Assembly: GCA_009602735.1 (NCBI GenBank)
Contig: WELA01004388.1
Span: 214,761-236,239, forward strand
Source of the DNA: Mesotaenium endlicherianum
Lineage: Eukaryota; Streptophyta; Zygnematophyceae; Zygnematales; Mesotaeniaceae
Direction: 5' to 3'
DNA: 21,479 bases
Below, in pieces: positions 8,792 through 20,124 of the stretch. How positions within the stretch are numbered: position 1 is the first letter of the stretch; every line of letters begins with the position of its first letter. The notes beneath the pieces are model-generated. The model was not told the origin of the DNA, did not search any database, and saw only the letters and a list, made by a program, of their open reading frames with translations. Both the position numbers and the translations under genes were made by a program.

Positions 8792-10895
8792 GCTTGCGCT
8801 TGCTCTTCCTTTGAGGGGTCCGTTTGGTACAAATTCATTGATCAGCTGACAGTATTGTTGTTGGATAGTATCAAACTGTGGACATGGCGGTGCAGTCAGT
8901 TTCGTTAGTCTTAGTAGGAAGCAGTGCGGATTGTGTGATTCATAACAGGGAAGCATCAAATTGTATGAAATTTGGTGAAAGATGGCTAATTGCAGTGCTT
9001 GTTTGTGACGCTGGGCATATTGGAGCTGCGGCAGGCCTTGATCAGCTACTTCACATGGGCTTGTTGTTATCCTGCTCTGCATCTTCGATAACTTCATGTT
9101 GTTCTCACCTATTTTACATTTTCTTCTTGCATCGTTCTCAAGTATTGTTTGCATACATTCAATGCTCTTTTTTATTATGTAAGCCCGAGGAAAATGTCTG
9201 TCTATGATTCCTAGTTTTCTTCTTGGTTTTGAAGGTGTTTATGTTTGCTTCCTTATATGTGTGGCCCTTGCTCTTTTCTGGTGCTTTGAGAAACTGTTTC
9301 CTCATCGTGTGTCTTGGCTTTAGTCATGTGGTGGCCGTTGCAGTATGGATGCAACCACTGATAGGTTGCTGTACAGTGTTGAGCTACTGTATCACGTTAA
9401 TAAGTACACATTTTGGAAGAGGGATTGTTGCACGCGTTTTCCTTCCCCTACAATGGGTGTACTGACTTGTCGGAAATTTTTTGGCTTTTCTACTCATTGG
9501 TTAACAGTTTGATGTCATTGTGACCTCTCTAATAATCTGTGTCATGAGCAAGACACACATTTTATTAGCTATTTTACTTGATTGGTCAACATCGTTCAAG
9601 AAAGTAGTTATTCACCATGCTCTTGAGTTAGCCCTTTGTTTCTCCAGGACTTAAAACTCCACTAGATCTGTGACCATATGCAGCAGCACACGCTACTTCA
9701 ACGAATCCAACGTGCCCCAGTTATTGCAAGGCATGCCAATGCCGTACATCCCATCATTATACTAGACATAAGAAGCTGCCGGCATGTATTGCTCTCTTAG
9801 TATGCTTAGCGTGCAAAGTTGGTGCTGGAATTGGCAACATGGACAAACTGGAGCTACACATACACCGGGGCTTCCTAATTCGGGACGCACATTCGAAGGC
9901 TTATCCAGGACAATAATGTGATTGGTCATTGCTTTTGCCGATATTATAAGGTTTGTTGATGGTTGAAGGCCCTTTCATTTTAACATTGTTTGCAAAAGGT
10001 AAGATTAGTAACATGTATGATTAACTAATCAAAATATCAGCAACTAAGCCACAGAAGGAATGGGGTGTAAAATGACCACCATGTCCACTGCTGACTTGTG
10101 GCTTGGGCAAAGATCCAAGTGTCCACTACCAGTATATGATTTAAGGTTATCCCTCAAGGGTAAAATAGATCAATGTTTCTTGCACCTTACAAATAAAGCA
10201 AATTACGCATGACCTCAAAATCTTGGTAAAATTTGTGTTTAATATAGAAATAGTAGGTTACTATTGTGCGTGACATCCAAAGATCAATGCTAACCATGAT
10301 GGAGCTTCATATGATTTTTTTATCATCTCAGTGAATAAGTAGTTGGGCTTTGGCGCACCCATTCAAGACCAACGCCAAAGAGGTTGCTTCACCTTGGGTG
10401 CGCAAATGTTTCAAGTTCCAACCTAGTTGCATCTTCACAAAGTATGTGTGGTTGCAAAGATATTGACGATAGCCAAAGTGAACATGGACTATTAACAAAC
10501 TAAATGTCGTGCTTTGTGACTAACACAAAGTACAAGAAATTGAAAACCATTGGAGTGGGTTGAATTGGACACATGTTGCCTTATAAATTTGTTGACAAGT
10601 CACCATTCACAACTTACCCCTTCGGGCGTTGCACATAAAATATTTGTCTCACTTAGATGTGGGATTCGGGAATTTGGCCCAAAGCCTTACCAACATTGAT
10701 TGTGAAGGAATACCAGCATCAAATTTGATACTTGTGTGGGTGCTCAAAATTATGGCGTGGTCTGTTAATGGCCGATTTTTCACGCCGATGTACGGTCGGC
10801 CATCATGGTTGACTAGTGAAACGTAAAAAAAATAAAATGGATTGACCTACAGATTGATAAAACCTTTAAGTCAAGACATCATCTTTATGGTGTTC
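8792..10895. other. Spacer after the WUN1-like gene, no gene recognised
   Basis: AT-rich sequence, part of which must be the 3' UTR of the WUN1-like gene. Open frames here are short and carry no motif. Two hairpins are visible: CTTTGGCG (10348) with CGCCAAAG (10373), and ATGGCCGA (10768) with TCGGCCAT (10796). Confidence 0.5.
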
Positions 10896-10972
10896 GACAA
10901 TTTGTGTTCAAATTGCCTGATTTCGAAAGAAAGAAGGTCATGTTAGAAAGAATAGGAGGAGGAGTAGAATGC
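10896..10972 (+). repeat. Direct repeat, left copy (about 77 bp)
   Basis: It begins GACAATTTGTGTTCA and continues through AAGAAGG, ATGTTAGAAAGAATAGG and GGAG. It is highly similar to 11462-11538, about 566 bp to the right. It could be two diverged ends of one element. Confidence 0.75.
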
Positions 10973-11392
10973 TACAATTGCGCGTCATTTGTTCTTGTCT
11001 TGTCCTTTCCTACATGCTGCTACGCTTATCTGTACTTGACTAAGTAACATCAATACAAAAAGTCAAGACAACTATTCCAACTCCTAAACAACACTATGGA
11101 TTGGCAATTGCACTCGTGCTGTGTTGAGGTTGTTCGTCGAATCGCCGCCGTTGGTTACTGCCAATCGACATAACATATTGTAACACTAACAACAACAACC
11201 ACACTATTGTGCATGGATAAGAATATCGCTGGCACTAACTTCGTGCCTGCCTCGTGCACCTCTCAGTGGAGTGCAGGGTTAGAGGGGTGGGTGGGTGGGT
11301 ATGTGTAGCAGCTACCTTCCTGCTGCAATGAGGCTTCTTTGCAAAGAGAAGCCTTATAGGGGTTTCGTTTGTCGATGAAACACAACACGTGT

Positions 11393-11490
11393 GAAATCGA
11401 TCAAATTTGAACACTTGTCAAACTTTGGTTTGCGACGTTTCATGTCGCAAACCTTCAGTTTGACAATTTGTGTTCAATTTGCCTGATTTC
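11393..11490. repeat. Fold-back: ~45-bp imperfect inverted repeat with 7-nt loop
   Basis: Arms 11393-11436 and 11444-11490 pair with few mismatches around the loop GTTTCAT; the innermost stem is GGTTTGCGAC/GTCGCAAACC. The right arm overlaps the right copy of the direct repeat, so one sequence appears three times: two direct, one inverted. A short-hairpin or MITE-like origin is possible. Confidence 0.75.
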
Positions 11491-11538
11491 AAAAAAAAGA
11501 AGGTGATGTTAGAAAGAATAGGAGGAGTAGTATTATGC
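11462..11538 (+). repeat. Direct repeat, right copy (about 77 bp)
   Basis: Second copy of the sequence at 10896-10972, with a few substitutions and a small deletion in the GGAGGA run. Confidence 0.75.
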
Positions 11539-11566
11539 AATATGAATAGCATACAAGGTACTTCTA

Positions 11567-11640
11567 GGCTAGTCTAGTGGTTAGCGTAGAAGTTGGCTCT
11601 CATCTAGCTAGCGGCTCCTACGGGTCGTAATACATTGTAA
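11567..11640 (+). other. tRNA-like relic, possible SINE head
   Basis: TAGTCTAGTGGTTAG resembles a tRNA A-box/D-arm of the tRNA-Glu type. The next part folds as a 5-bp anticodon-like stem (GTTGG 11592-11596 with CTAGC 11604-11608) around the 7-nt loop CTCTCAT. A GGGTCGTAAT stretch sits where a B-box would be but is degenerate, and no acceptor stem closes it. It is not a functional tRNA; a tRNA-derived SINE fragment is the best guess. Confidence 0.3.
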
Positions 11641-11642
11641 TG

Positions 11643-12684
11643 CTACTTGCGTCTAAAAGCTGCTAAAAATTGCTCTTGGCTATAGGGGGCATCGCTAGCA
11701 TCGTGAGGGATGGCTATGGCCTGGGCAGCGGATGCCAGTGACTGCTGCAAGTGAAGCACGTATGGCTCTTTTCCTCGAGCCAATTTCCATCTGTCCATAC
11801 TTTGGGCTACAGCATCTGGGACACCCAAGTTGGCGGCTGCTGTGGCGGCTCCTTTTCGCAATGAGTGCGTACCCTTGTTCTTTGTGAGGCCTATCGATGC
11901 AAATAGTTCCTTGCACCACTTATTCACAGTGGCGTGTGAGGTTGGCTGAAGAGAAGGTCTGCCAGATGCCTATATATGCCGAATTAAAGGCCCATCGAGA
12001 GCATACTCTAGTATTTCCGTCACTAGCCTACACAACATTTTTTACCGGGCACCACTTGGAGTTGCTTGCGTGAAGGGTACCCCATGCGCCGTCATCAATT
12101 TGGTCCATCTTAGAGGACAGGAGGTGCAAGTAAATGATTGTGATGTTTGGACCACCCTTGATGTCGAGATCATGAATTCTGGTTTTGGCCAGATCTAAGT
12201 ATCGCAGACAAGCACTGCACATGAGCATCATCGCAGCCACCCTCATGAGCGATGCTGCAGTGGCACCTGGCCTTGCGTGCTTTTCAAAAATCGCAGTGAG
12301 GGTGGAAGGTGCGACCGGCATCATGGTGTGCTTGGGTCTAGGCAGCAACCTTTGCGCTACTTTCCTAAGGGTCCTTATTTTGTCGTGCGATGTGGGGCTA
12401 GGTAGCTTCGCTAAGCGATACACGCAGAAAATTGCAGCTGATGACAAATGGTATGTAGACCATGTGACGCGCTCCTGGATGAGATACAAGCAATAGAGCC
12501 TTACCACCTCGACTGACGCCGGAAGATCTTGCAACTTATGCGTTTCGCACCACCGCTGAAAACGCATCCAGTAAGTTTTGTAGGTATGCAGAATGGTAGG
12601 CGCGATAGTGTGGAGCAACACGTCCACGTTCGTGGCTTCCAAGGCTTGTAAGGCCGGATTTTCCAAAAGTCGATATTCTGCTCA
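11643..12684 (-). pseudogene. Tyrosine recombinase remnant of the DIRS-like element
   Basis: The N-terminal core-binding part is TYKTYWMRFQRWCETH and VEVVRLYCLYL. The catalytic domain has SACLRYLDLAK (first Arg), then THSLRKGAATAA (the HxxR box) and EPYVLHL, which probably holds the nucleophilic Tyr. The frame starting near 12684 stops at 12028. The C-terminal part continues in another frame to 11643, with one more stop (TAG) near 11975. No ATG opens the first frame. Confidence 0.8.
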
Positions 12685-12689
12685 ACACC

Positions 12690-13181
12690 TCATACACCCA
12701 GGCGTAAGGCTAGCACCATGCACAGAGGAATGCCCTTGCCCCCAAACGCATCCTTGTTTGTGCCAGGCAACAAAATTGAGAAACTATAGCCTAGCGTAGT
12801 GATCGCCTGCGCACAATCTATCCACTCCGCATCGCTATCTAGCAACCGCGGCCACCAGCTGGCTGATTGCCACTGGAGTATCACTAGCGTGCATTTGGCC
12901 TTGCATCGCAGCACGTGGTCGACTCCTGGAGCGACCATTTGAGGTGGTGGAAAACAATAGTTGTTTTCACCTGCCCATTGCTCGGTGAGGGCATTTATGG
13001 CCTCAGCGCCCACATCTAGCCACCTAGAGTTGAACCTTGGCAGGAGCGTGTTGCTTGCTGTGGCCAATCTATCGACCGAGTGCGGCTCCCACTCTGCTTC
13101 TAATCTCTGAAGAGCCTCCGACCGGAGGAAAAAATTGTCCAAGTCTTTCCGCTTGGAGAGCTCATCTGCCACTGCATTCAA
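12690..13181 (-). pseudogene. Post-RNase H domain of the DIRS-like element
   Basis: It starts with the last RNase H block (NAVADELSK), then EPHSVDRLAT, LPRFNSRWLDVGAEAINAL, WAGENNYCFPPPQM and SASWWPRLLD. This is the conserved segment found between RNase H and the recombinase in DIRS and Ngaro elements. The frame ends at a TGA at 12692-12690, after which the recombinase opens in another frame. Confidence 0.75.
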
Positions 13182-13785
13182 TCTCTAGGAATATCCACTC
13201 CACAAACAAGTTGAGCTGGTGTCTAAGACTAATACCAAATACTTGAGCACAAGCATCTGCTAAATTTTCCTTAGACGAGCCGCCTATTCTCAAGATATAA
13301 TACATTGCTTGGCTGTCGACGCGCAGGAGCACTTGTTGCCCGCCTATTACTTGGATGGCCTTATCCAACGCTGCCTTAGCGACAAGTATCTCCCTTAATG
13401 TTGACGATCCCCTCATGCTAGCAGCGGGGAGTGGGCCCAGCCATTCCCACGTGTGCCCTGAGGCGTCCGTCTTAAGTACTGCGCCCCATGTGGTCACGCT
13501 AGCATTGGTGTGCATGACAAAATCCGGGGCCATGGTGGCCCGAATGGGAGCACTAGTGAAATGATCAAAGTGCTCCTCCCAAAATGCAAGCTCGTGGAGC
13601 AGCCCTTTCGTCATGGGGACCTTGTCATCCCAGGTAAACCCCTGGTTGATAACAGTGTACATATGGCGTGTGTACATGCCCGCGATGCCCCCAAAAGCCA
13701 CCTTCATGGAAATGAGCTGGCCTGCTAATGATGCTATCGTTCTAATGTGCACGCTACTGGTCCTGTGGGCCGTAGCTTGAACGTG
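13162..13785 (-). pseudogene. RNase H remnant of the DIRS-like element
   Basis: It continues in frame from the RT thumb (FIQFLGAVIDT). Blocks seen: MHTNASVTTWGAVL near 13506, REILVAKAAL, LLRVDSQAMYYIL and VEWI. The first catalytic position, normally Asp in TDAS, is Asn here, which would abolish activity. The last motif NAVADELSK lies in another frame after 13181, so a frameshift separates it from the rest. Confidence 0.8.
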
Positions 13786-14621
13786 GAGGAGTGTTAGCAG
13801 GAGCTTTTCCTTGCGCTTCGTGCCAATGTGCACCCAGAGGTTACGAGTGTCTATCACCGCACCCAAGAATTGTATGAATTTTGAGCACGTAAGTATTGCC
13901 TTCTGCATGTTCACCACGAATCTTGATAGTGCAAGTTCGCCTAACACCAGCCGCATTGTTCACGCGTGGGCTTCCTCACTAGGACAGCTCACCATAAAAT
14001 CGTCTAGATATGCTATGACTCGTATCCCCATCTGCCTCCACCTTCCCACCAGCTCTTTCACCACTCATAAGAACACGTAAGGTGCGATCGCAAGCCCAAT
14101 TGGGAGACATGTGAAAGTGGGGATCTTCATATCTAGCTCAAATCCCAAGAACGTATGTGCATCTTCGTGCATCTTGACGTGATGATAGCCAGATTTGAGG
14201 TCGATGGTAAACACGAAGTCGTCTACGTGCACGACATCGGCTAACTTATCCAGCCCCTCATACTTAATTTTATTTTTTTCAACGCTTTGTTTACGTGGCG
14301 CAGATCATGAATTAATCGTAATTTTCTTGCCCTTGACAACATTCAAGGGGCATATGCAGTGCGGGAGATCTGGGAGGGTCCACTCTCTGGCAGCCCCGGA
14401 GGCTACTAGCTCCCCACTGACTCGCGGGCAAACTGTATGTGTTTCTCCACACCTTTATGGTTGCGCTGGTGATGCCTAGGTGCAGTGTGCGTGTCCCACA
14501 CCGACTTGTAGCCACTCTCGATAGTATAGAAAACTAACAAAGACGTACACCAACGTTTCCACCAGGCAACATTTGCTCCCAAATTTTTTGCAACCACGAT
14601 TGCTTGCGATGGTACCTTCAA
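13786..14621 (-). pseudogene. Reverse transcriptase remnant of the DIRS-like element
   Basis: The RT palm is clear: REWTLPDLPH, NVVKGKK, IHDLRHVNKALKK, FTIDLKSGYHH with the first catalytic Asp, GLAIAPYVF, and the YLDDF catalytic box near 14003-14017. The frame changes at about 14427, 14326 and within the A-run near 14270. Two in-frame TGA codons fall between GLAIAPYVF and YLDDF (near 14068) and shortly after YLDDF (near 13960). The catalytic residues are intact, but the gene is not translatable as one protein. Confidence 0.85.
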
Positions 14622-14679
14622 TGCGGTGCCGTCTGACTAGCACGGCTTCTTCCTTCCGCCCCAAGAACACTTGGAGTTT

Positions 14680-15840
14680 GTGTTCGGAAATCCTTCTCCT
14701 CGCTCACGAAATTACCTATGACCCAACACACGATATAGCATACCCGCGGTTGGTCTTGGCCACGATGCCTCGAACGTGTCAACGATTGATCGACATCCTC
14801 TATTACCCTACTCTACAATCGCAGCATCGGGGTACGCTATGCATGGAAAGGCAACCAACTTGTGTGGCACATGTGTGCACCCTTGCAACATCGCATTGCA
14901 GCCCTTCTGTGCGCGGCGATCCAAAACTTCATAGGAGTGACCCCACCCGTGCTCCCACTGCCAATGCCTGTAAGGCTGGCAGGAGCCTACATGCTTACTT
15001 GCGCCAGTGCACGTGCATTCAACTTTTGCTTTAAAAGCCTCTTGCCCATACTCCTCTGGCCTATAGCAACCTTGCAATACAATGCGCCAGTGCGCAAGGG
15101 GCGACACGCCAACAAGCAACCAGCCGCGAGAACCAACGCTCAATGAGAGTGGTTTCCATCCGTGCTCAATCTGCCAGCGCCTACTACCTAGGACGCCTGC
15201 AGGAACTTTCTTCCACCCACGCACATCCATACATGCGGCGTACGTCCCTCAATGGGAGGGACGTGCATCAATTGTGCCCAACAAGCAAACTAATATATTG
15301 GCAACTATAACAAACAACAAACAACCCAAAAATATTTACAACAAACACCATCATGTATGCAACGACCAGAAGTCAACAACCAATTAAACATAACCAATAA
15401 CAACAATAATTAACAACAAACATTCGTGGAGTCCTAGGCCTGGTACCCCACCCATGTCTAACAATTTTATGCTCCTTCAAATGTGAGCATGTGCACCCAA
15501 ATGTCTAGGGGGCCTAGGTGGCCAACCAATTCAGTAACAATTTGCCAATCAAAAATAAAATAAAATAAAAATAACAATGATTTAAATTGTCCATGGAGGC
15601 CAAAAGCCTGGTTAACAATGTCCAATTACTCACGCTCCAAATAACAAATAATGCTATTAACGCTGGGGCTGGCCATAAGGCTCCTGAGGCGGCAAGGCGT
15701 CGAAACAGCGCAAACATTGTCGACGCTCGCAGTCGACGCAACGACTCTCCCACCCTCCTTCCCTCCCTCCCTTCCTCCACCATGCCTCTCCCCCTTCACC
15801 ATCTCTCTCTCTCTAACACCCTAGTGACAAGCAAGCGGCC
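14680..15840. other. Region upstream of the element, no gene recognised
   Basis: A gag gene would be expected here on the minus strand, but no CCHC zinc knuckle or other gag motif is convincing. The part 15280-15420 is rich in AAC/ACA repeats. A 9-bp perfect hairpin (ACGTCCCTC / GAGGGACGT, loop AATGG) lies at 15242-15264. A pyrimidine-rich tract follows at about 15746-15815. Confidence 0.4.
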
Positions 15841-16080
15841 ATGGCCGCCTGCAACGACGAGCGGCTATGGCTTCCCATGAGCTGGCGTTCCCGACCTTTG
15901 TACCCCATCGACCCATTTAACGAGCGAGAGCACCCTCTCCACACCCCCATGACGAGCTACCTCGTGGCCCAGGCGAGGCTCTGCATTGCCACTCCTTCCC
16001 ATAGCCGCTCACAAAGAGCCCCAAGCCGGCGCACTCACTCTCTGAGCGAAGAAGAGGAATCACTTATGGCGGAGGTTTGA
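15841..16080 (+). CDS. Weak 79-codon open frame, function unknown
   Basis: ATG in a good plant start context (GCGGCCATGGCC) after a pyrimidine-rich leader; the frame starts MAACNDERLWLPMSW and ends SLSEEEESLMAEV with TGA. It is more GC-rich than its surroundings. No family motif is visible, and it could be the first exon of a gene or a chance frame. Confidence 0.2.
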   Translation: MAACNDERLWLPMSWRSRPLYPIDPFNEREHPLHTPMTSYLVAQARLCIATPSHSRSQRAPSRRTHSLSEEEESLMAEV

Positions 16081-16223
16081 TTTATGGCGGTCGCGAGAGG
16101 GCGGGCATCAGACAGAAAGCGCCCTCGCAACGAATGCTTTTGCGTCATAAACATACGATTTTGAACTCGTACGAGCCCGCGCTCACACGAGCGAGGGACC
16201 TTACTGTTTTCCCGCTCACAAAG

Positions 16224-16272
16224 GTTACGTGAGGGGCGCCTTACTAATTACGACAGTAAACTATCGCACATA
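16224..16272 (+). repeat. Diverged direct repeat, left copy
   Basis: GTTACGTGAGGGGCGCCTTACT followed by AGTAAACTATCGCACATA. It matches 17139-17184 with roughly four-fifths identity, about 915 bp apart. The two may be ends or internal pieces of an old mobile element. Confidence 0.6.
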
Positions 16273-17138
16273 CTGGAAGGACCGGTGGCCAAGTGAGACT
16301 TCATGGTTAAAAATTTGGTTGTTAAATATTGGAAAGTATACGGCATCAAAAATTCTGACCGGCCGTATAATATCAACATTACCATCCGTTGATATTAAAT
16401 CAAGCTGAAATCTACCTTTGGGTTTCCAAAGTGGGTGTGACAAGATTTAGCGCAAGTTTGTCGATCAATATTCATTGAAAATGGGTAGTAAACGGATAAA
16501 TCACTTTCAAAGTTAATCACACATCTTAGAGGTGATTCATTAAGACTGCAGAACAATTTTTGTAGAGCCTTATTGGATCATGATTAACCACAAACAATTA
16601 GCTAGATTACCATGGTTCACATCTTGTAACGAAGGTATTGAGAGTAAGAATGCACATTACTTCATAGCTACTTTTTAGCCATCCAAGTTGTTGTCTAAAG
16701 CACAAATTTCAACTCTCTTCTAAATTAGATGACAATTTAAAGTATAAATTAAAGTCGTGAACTTACACATTTGGTGAAAGAGCCCTTTGCTTACTTCATT
16801 AATTGCTTGGTCAATTGAAATTTGCATTGAAAAAATTCATGGCATAGATTTTTATTTTAGCGTGCAAGCATGTGACAATCGTACCATGAGCATTTTGTTA
16901 ACGATAGGACAGAAGCAAAGGCGTACAATACCATGAAGTGTTCAAGATATTGCGCTGTTCAGAGAGACACAATCAATCAAAGCAGGTCATAGGGGATGCT
17001 TCATGAGACATTTCTTGCGCCTTGCATGAAACTGTACATGTCGGCAACTCATTCTTCTACATAAGTGAAGGACCATAATATTTTTCACGGAATAATGAGT
17101 GTTCGCCCCAAAACTTATCGAGGCCCTTCCTGACAGAA
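16273..17138. other. AT-rich stretch between the repeat pair
   Basis: No gene or mobile-element coding remnant is recognised. A loose palindrome (TTAATCAC ... GTGATTCATTAA) lies near 16513-16542. Confidence 0.5.
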
Positions 17139-17184
17139 GTTATGTGAGGGGTGCCTTACTGACGAAAATAAACTACCGCACATA
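17139..17184 (+). repeat. Diverged direct repeat, right copy
   Basis: GTTATGTGAGGGGTGCCTTACT followed by ATAAACTACCGCACATA, the partner of 16224-16272. Confidence 0.6.
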
Positions 17185-20124
17185 TTCGCTCACCTTAAAG
17201 CTTTGCGAAATCGAGCTTTCGATTAACGAACGCTTGGAGAAATTTGGGAGAAACTTAACTGCTAGAGACCGTGAAACACGGCCGCGGGCTAAGTGGCTCA
17301 TAGGGGAGTCGTGGACTCGTCCACGCCAATTGGGCGACACTTATTTTTTTGGGAACTTAACTGGATTAACCGTTTTGTCTCCGGCGGTCTCCTGTTTCCT
17401 GCATACGGAGACCTGGAACTGTCTTTGCTTGCTCTGCTTGCTGCAACGGACCACACAACTGGTCTCCTCGTCAGTAGCCCTGCCCTCACGCACTCGCTAG
17501 GAAACGAACTCGTGGTTAGTGTTCGTGCAGTTTGCAAGAAGCAACGTAAAGCTTTAGACGTCACACCCTTGAGGCAATAAACTGCAGAAAGAGTCTATAG
17601 TCGAGCATAAAAAGGGGACATTAAAGCGTATTTGCGTCGCCCTCGACGTTGTCTCCTCTACCTTCGAGTTCGTCTGCATAGAACCAGTCTATTATTCCAC
17701 CCCGCAATTAAGCTAATAAAAATCACTGATTACATTCATCACGCAGCAAGTTAAGACGCAGTTCTCAATAATCGTCAGATTCCAACATGTTGTGCTGCGG
17801 TCTGCAAGTTTATCAGGCAGTCATTGCGGGGCTCGCACTGAGCTCAGTTGCAGGCCCAGCTGTGATGGGCCTCCTAGTGACGCTACAAGAAGACAACGAA
17901 TCATATCATATAGACGGGCAGTACCCAAGAGAATCCGAATCGGTAATAATCGTCAGCTTGTACATAGCAAAAAGAGTGGCTGGAGTCATGAGATATGCTC
18001 ACAACATCTGAGGCTTGCTGTGATGCTGCGAATGCTTGCAAAACTGGCTCACTTGCAGCCCTATACATAGAATTTTCGTCCTCTTCATAAGTCAAACTGT
18101 TCCCGAGCTCTGTCAATTGGAGGAAAATTGTGCGTTCATATGTCAGGGCCTGTAGGCTGTGCCTTCATATAAAAGCTACTCCTATACAAGCCTTCATGAT
18201 TCTTTCATTTTTATTTTTGCAACAAGACCTGGACGTGTGACCTCGTGTCATCACCTCCCTCAGCTGCTGGAACTACTGAGCTCAATTGACCCTCTCTATA
18301 TTCATCTTTTGTTGCATGAGCAGGCCAATAAGAGCACACATGCGCTAAACTCACAGCCCAACATCTCGACCACAGGAGGATTTGAGGATCTGACTAGAAG
18401 AGCACCCTCCAGGACCCAAAGCATGGACTACTAAGGCGTGGAAGAAAGGTGGCCTATGATTATTGGCGCTTGAATTGAACTCAATCAGTGAATGGAGCAC
18501 TTTTCTCACTTGAAAGGCAAGGCGCCATGCGTATGGTGTTTCATGCACGGCGCCCACTCCAACACTTGTACAGGACAATAGATGGCCGCGTGACAAGTCA
18601 GGGCAAAGCCGCCCCTGATCACCCCCATGGAGCGACGGCCCACGGGCATCCCAGACAGCTTCCTTTCTTACTTCTGCAATTCCATTTTCTGAAGGCTTTT
18701 CTTTCGCGGAAAGTTTTACCTTTTCCTTTTGCCATTTTAGAACAATCACTAGCCCATGCTCCAAAGTCAGCAGCGGCGTCCGTCTCGAGCGGTCGCAGCA
18801 CGAGCTGGCTCAGGAGCAAATAAGTGCGTCTCCAAGCTAGCGCACTGGAACTAGTGAACTTTGTTCTACGTTTATTTGATGTGGTGGCTGACTCGATAAA
18901 GAGCTGCTCAGATGCATCGCAACCTCAGAGTACAGTTCTTCAGGTAGATTCTAATTTCATTGATTTGTACAGCGGAGATTAATTTCTTATTTTACGTCGC
19001 TGCTGACTGCCAGCTCAGCACGTTACTCCTTTGAATGTCCTCAGGGCCACTAGCGTGAGCTTATGTATTTGTCGAGAGTCGTAAAGACCTCTAGTCGGTG
19101 GGGCCGGCACCTTTGGACATAGCTGTGCCGGTGTTGGAGCACTCGGCAGACGAACTCCAATCTGAGACTGGTAGCTAAAGCAAGAGTAGAACAAGAGTAG
19201 GATGGAGAACATATAGTTAATGGTCATATGTGGTTGATCGAGGCTGTACCGGTAAAGCTGATGACTCGATCCACACTCGATAAGAAGCACCGCCAAGTCA
19301 AGGTCCAGGAGCTTCACGAACAGTTTCCCAGCTAGGAAGGCAAGTATTTTCTGAAAAGGCTGGCTCAACTGCATGCATGTAAAAGCTCCAGGCTCGATAA
19401 ATATAGAGAACGGTTCAGGTCAATTAACAAGTATAAACCATCCTGAAAAATGATTCTGCAACGCCTTTCGGTGTCAGGTCTTACTTATAAACTCTTGCAT
19501 TCTCCAGCAAGGAATACTATCAAAATAAAAACACAACTGGCCTTGGCTTTTATTTATGAAAAGTGAGTGGTGAAATTTGGCTCTTAATTCAAGAACAACA
19601 GTTTTTCACCCCTTCTTCATAATTACATTCGAACCTGAGACTTGTACTTGCCTTGCATGCAATACGCAGGTGATCATATTTTTAATCCAGAACTCAGCTA
19701 ACGTGACGCACTAAAGCATCACAAATGATGCAAAAAATCCATACCTACGAGAATCTCTAGTAGCAGGCGACTCCGAGTACACCAAACATTACGAACGAGA
19801 AACAGAAATAAACACCAAAGAGCAGGCAGAGATGCAATCCGGGCAATTCTTTTGGGGCTGTCGTGCGAAGCTGGAAATTTTCAAAGGCGCACTTACAAAC
19901 CACAAATTACACTGAGCGAGCAAACACAAAGAGCCACGGACGTCATTCCATTCCCAACCAACAGTACCAAACACTCGGGGCCTCCACGTAATGATACAGC
20001 ACTTCAAAACCCTAACACCAGAGCTATGCGCATCGCTAAATCCCGAAATTGGTCGAGCCGCCAAGCCCCGTCCCGGGCGTGGACGAGATACAACGCCTCT
20101 ATACACACAAGCCCGGGATCGCTG
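17185..20124. other. No recognised gene; includes SEC5 3' flank
   Basis: Several open frames of 60-137 codons exist on both strands, but none has a family motif. GTGGACTCGTCCAC at 17312-17325 is a perfect palindrome apart from the centre. A TATA-like CATAAAAAGGGG lies near 17608. The right end (below 20125) should include the SEC5 3' UTR, and a minus-strand AATAAA occurs at 19554-19549, far from the stop. Undetected exons are possible. Confidence 0.4.

Larger units (their letters stand above)
11643..14645 (-). mobile_element. Degenerate tyrosine-recombinase (DIRS/Ngaro-type) retrotransposon
   Basis: On the minus strand, reading from 14.6 kb leftward, come reverse transcriptase, RNase H, a post-RNase H domain and a tyrosine recombinase. 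This order and the replacement of an integrase by a recombinase define DIRS-like elements. No DAM-type methyltransferase is seen, which leans to the Ngaro side. At least five frameshifts and several stops break the frames, so it cannot be autonomous. I recognise no gag upstream and no terminal or split repeats, so the true ends are unknown; coordinates cover the recognisable coding part. Confidence 0.8.

Noticed and set aside
14808..15230. Possible gag gene upstream of the reverse transcriptase
   Set aside because: Cys and His residues occur but no proper zinc-knuckle spacing or other gag feature is seen.
337..16248. GCCTTACTA(A/G) recurring near 345, 425, 508, 2271 and 16239
   Set aside because: Three belong to the tandem repeat; the other matches are short enough to be chance.
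17099..17580. Two overlapping plus-strand open frames of 95-133 codons
   Set aside because: No motif; they overlap a repeat copy and change character along their length.
18351..18764. 137-codon minus-strand open frame
   Set aside because: No recognisable domain and no convincing splice or start context.
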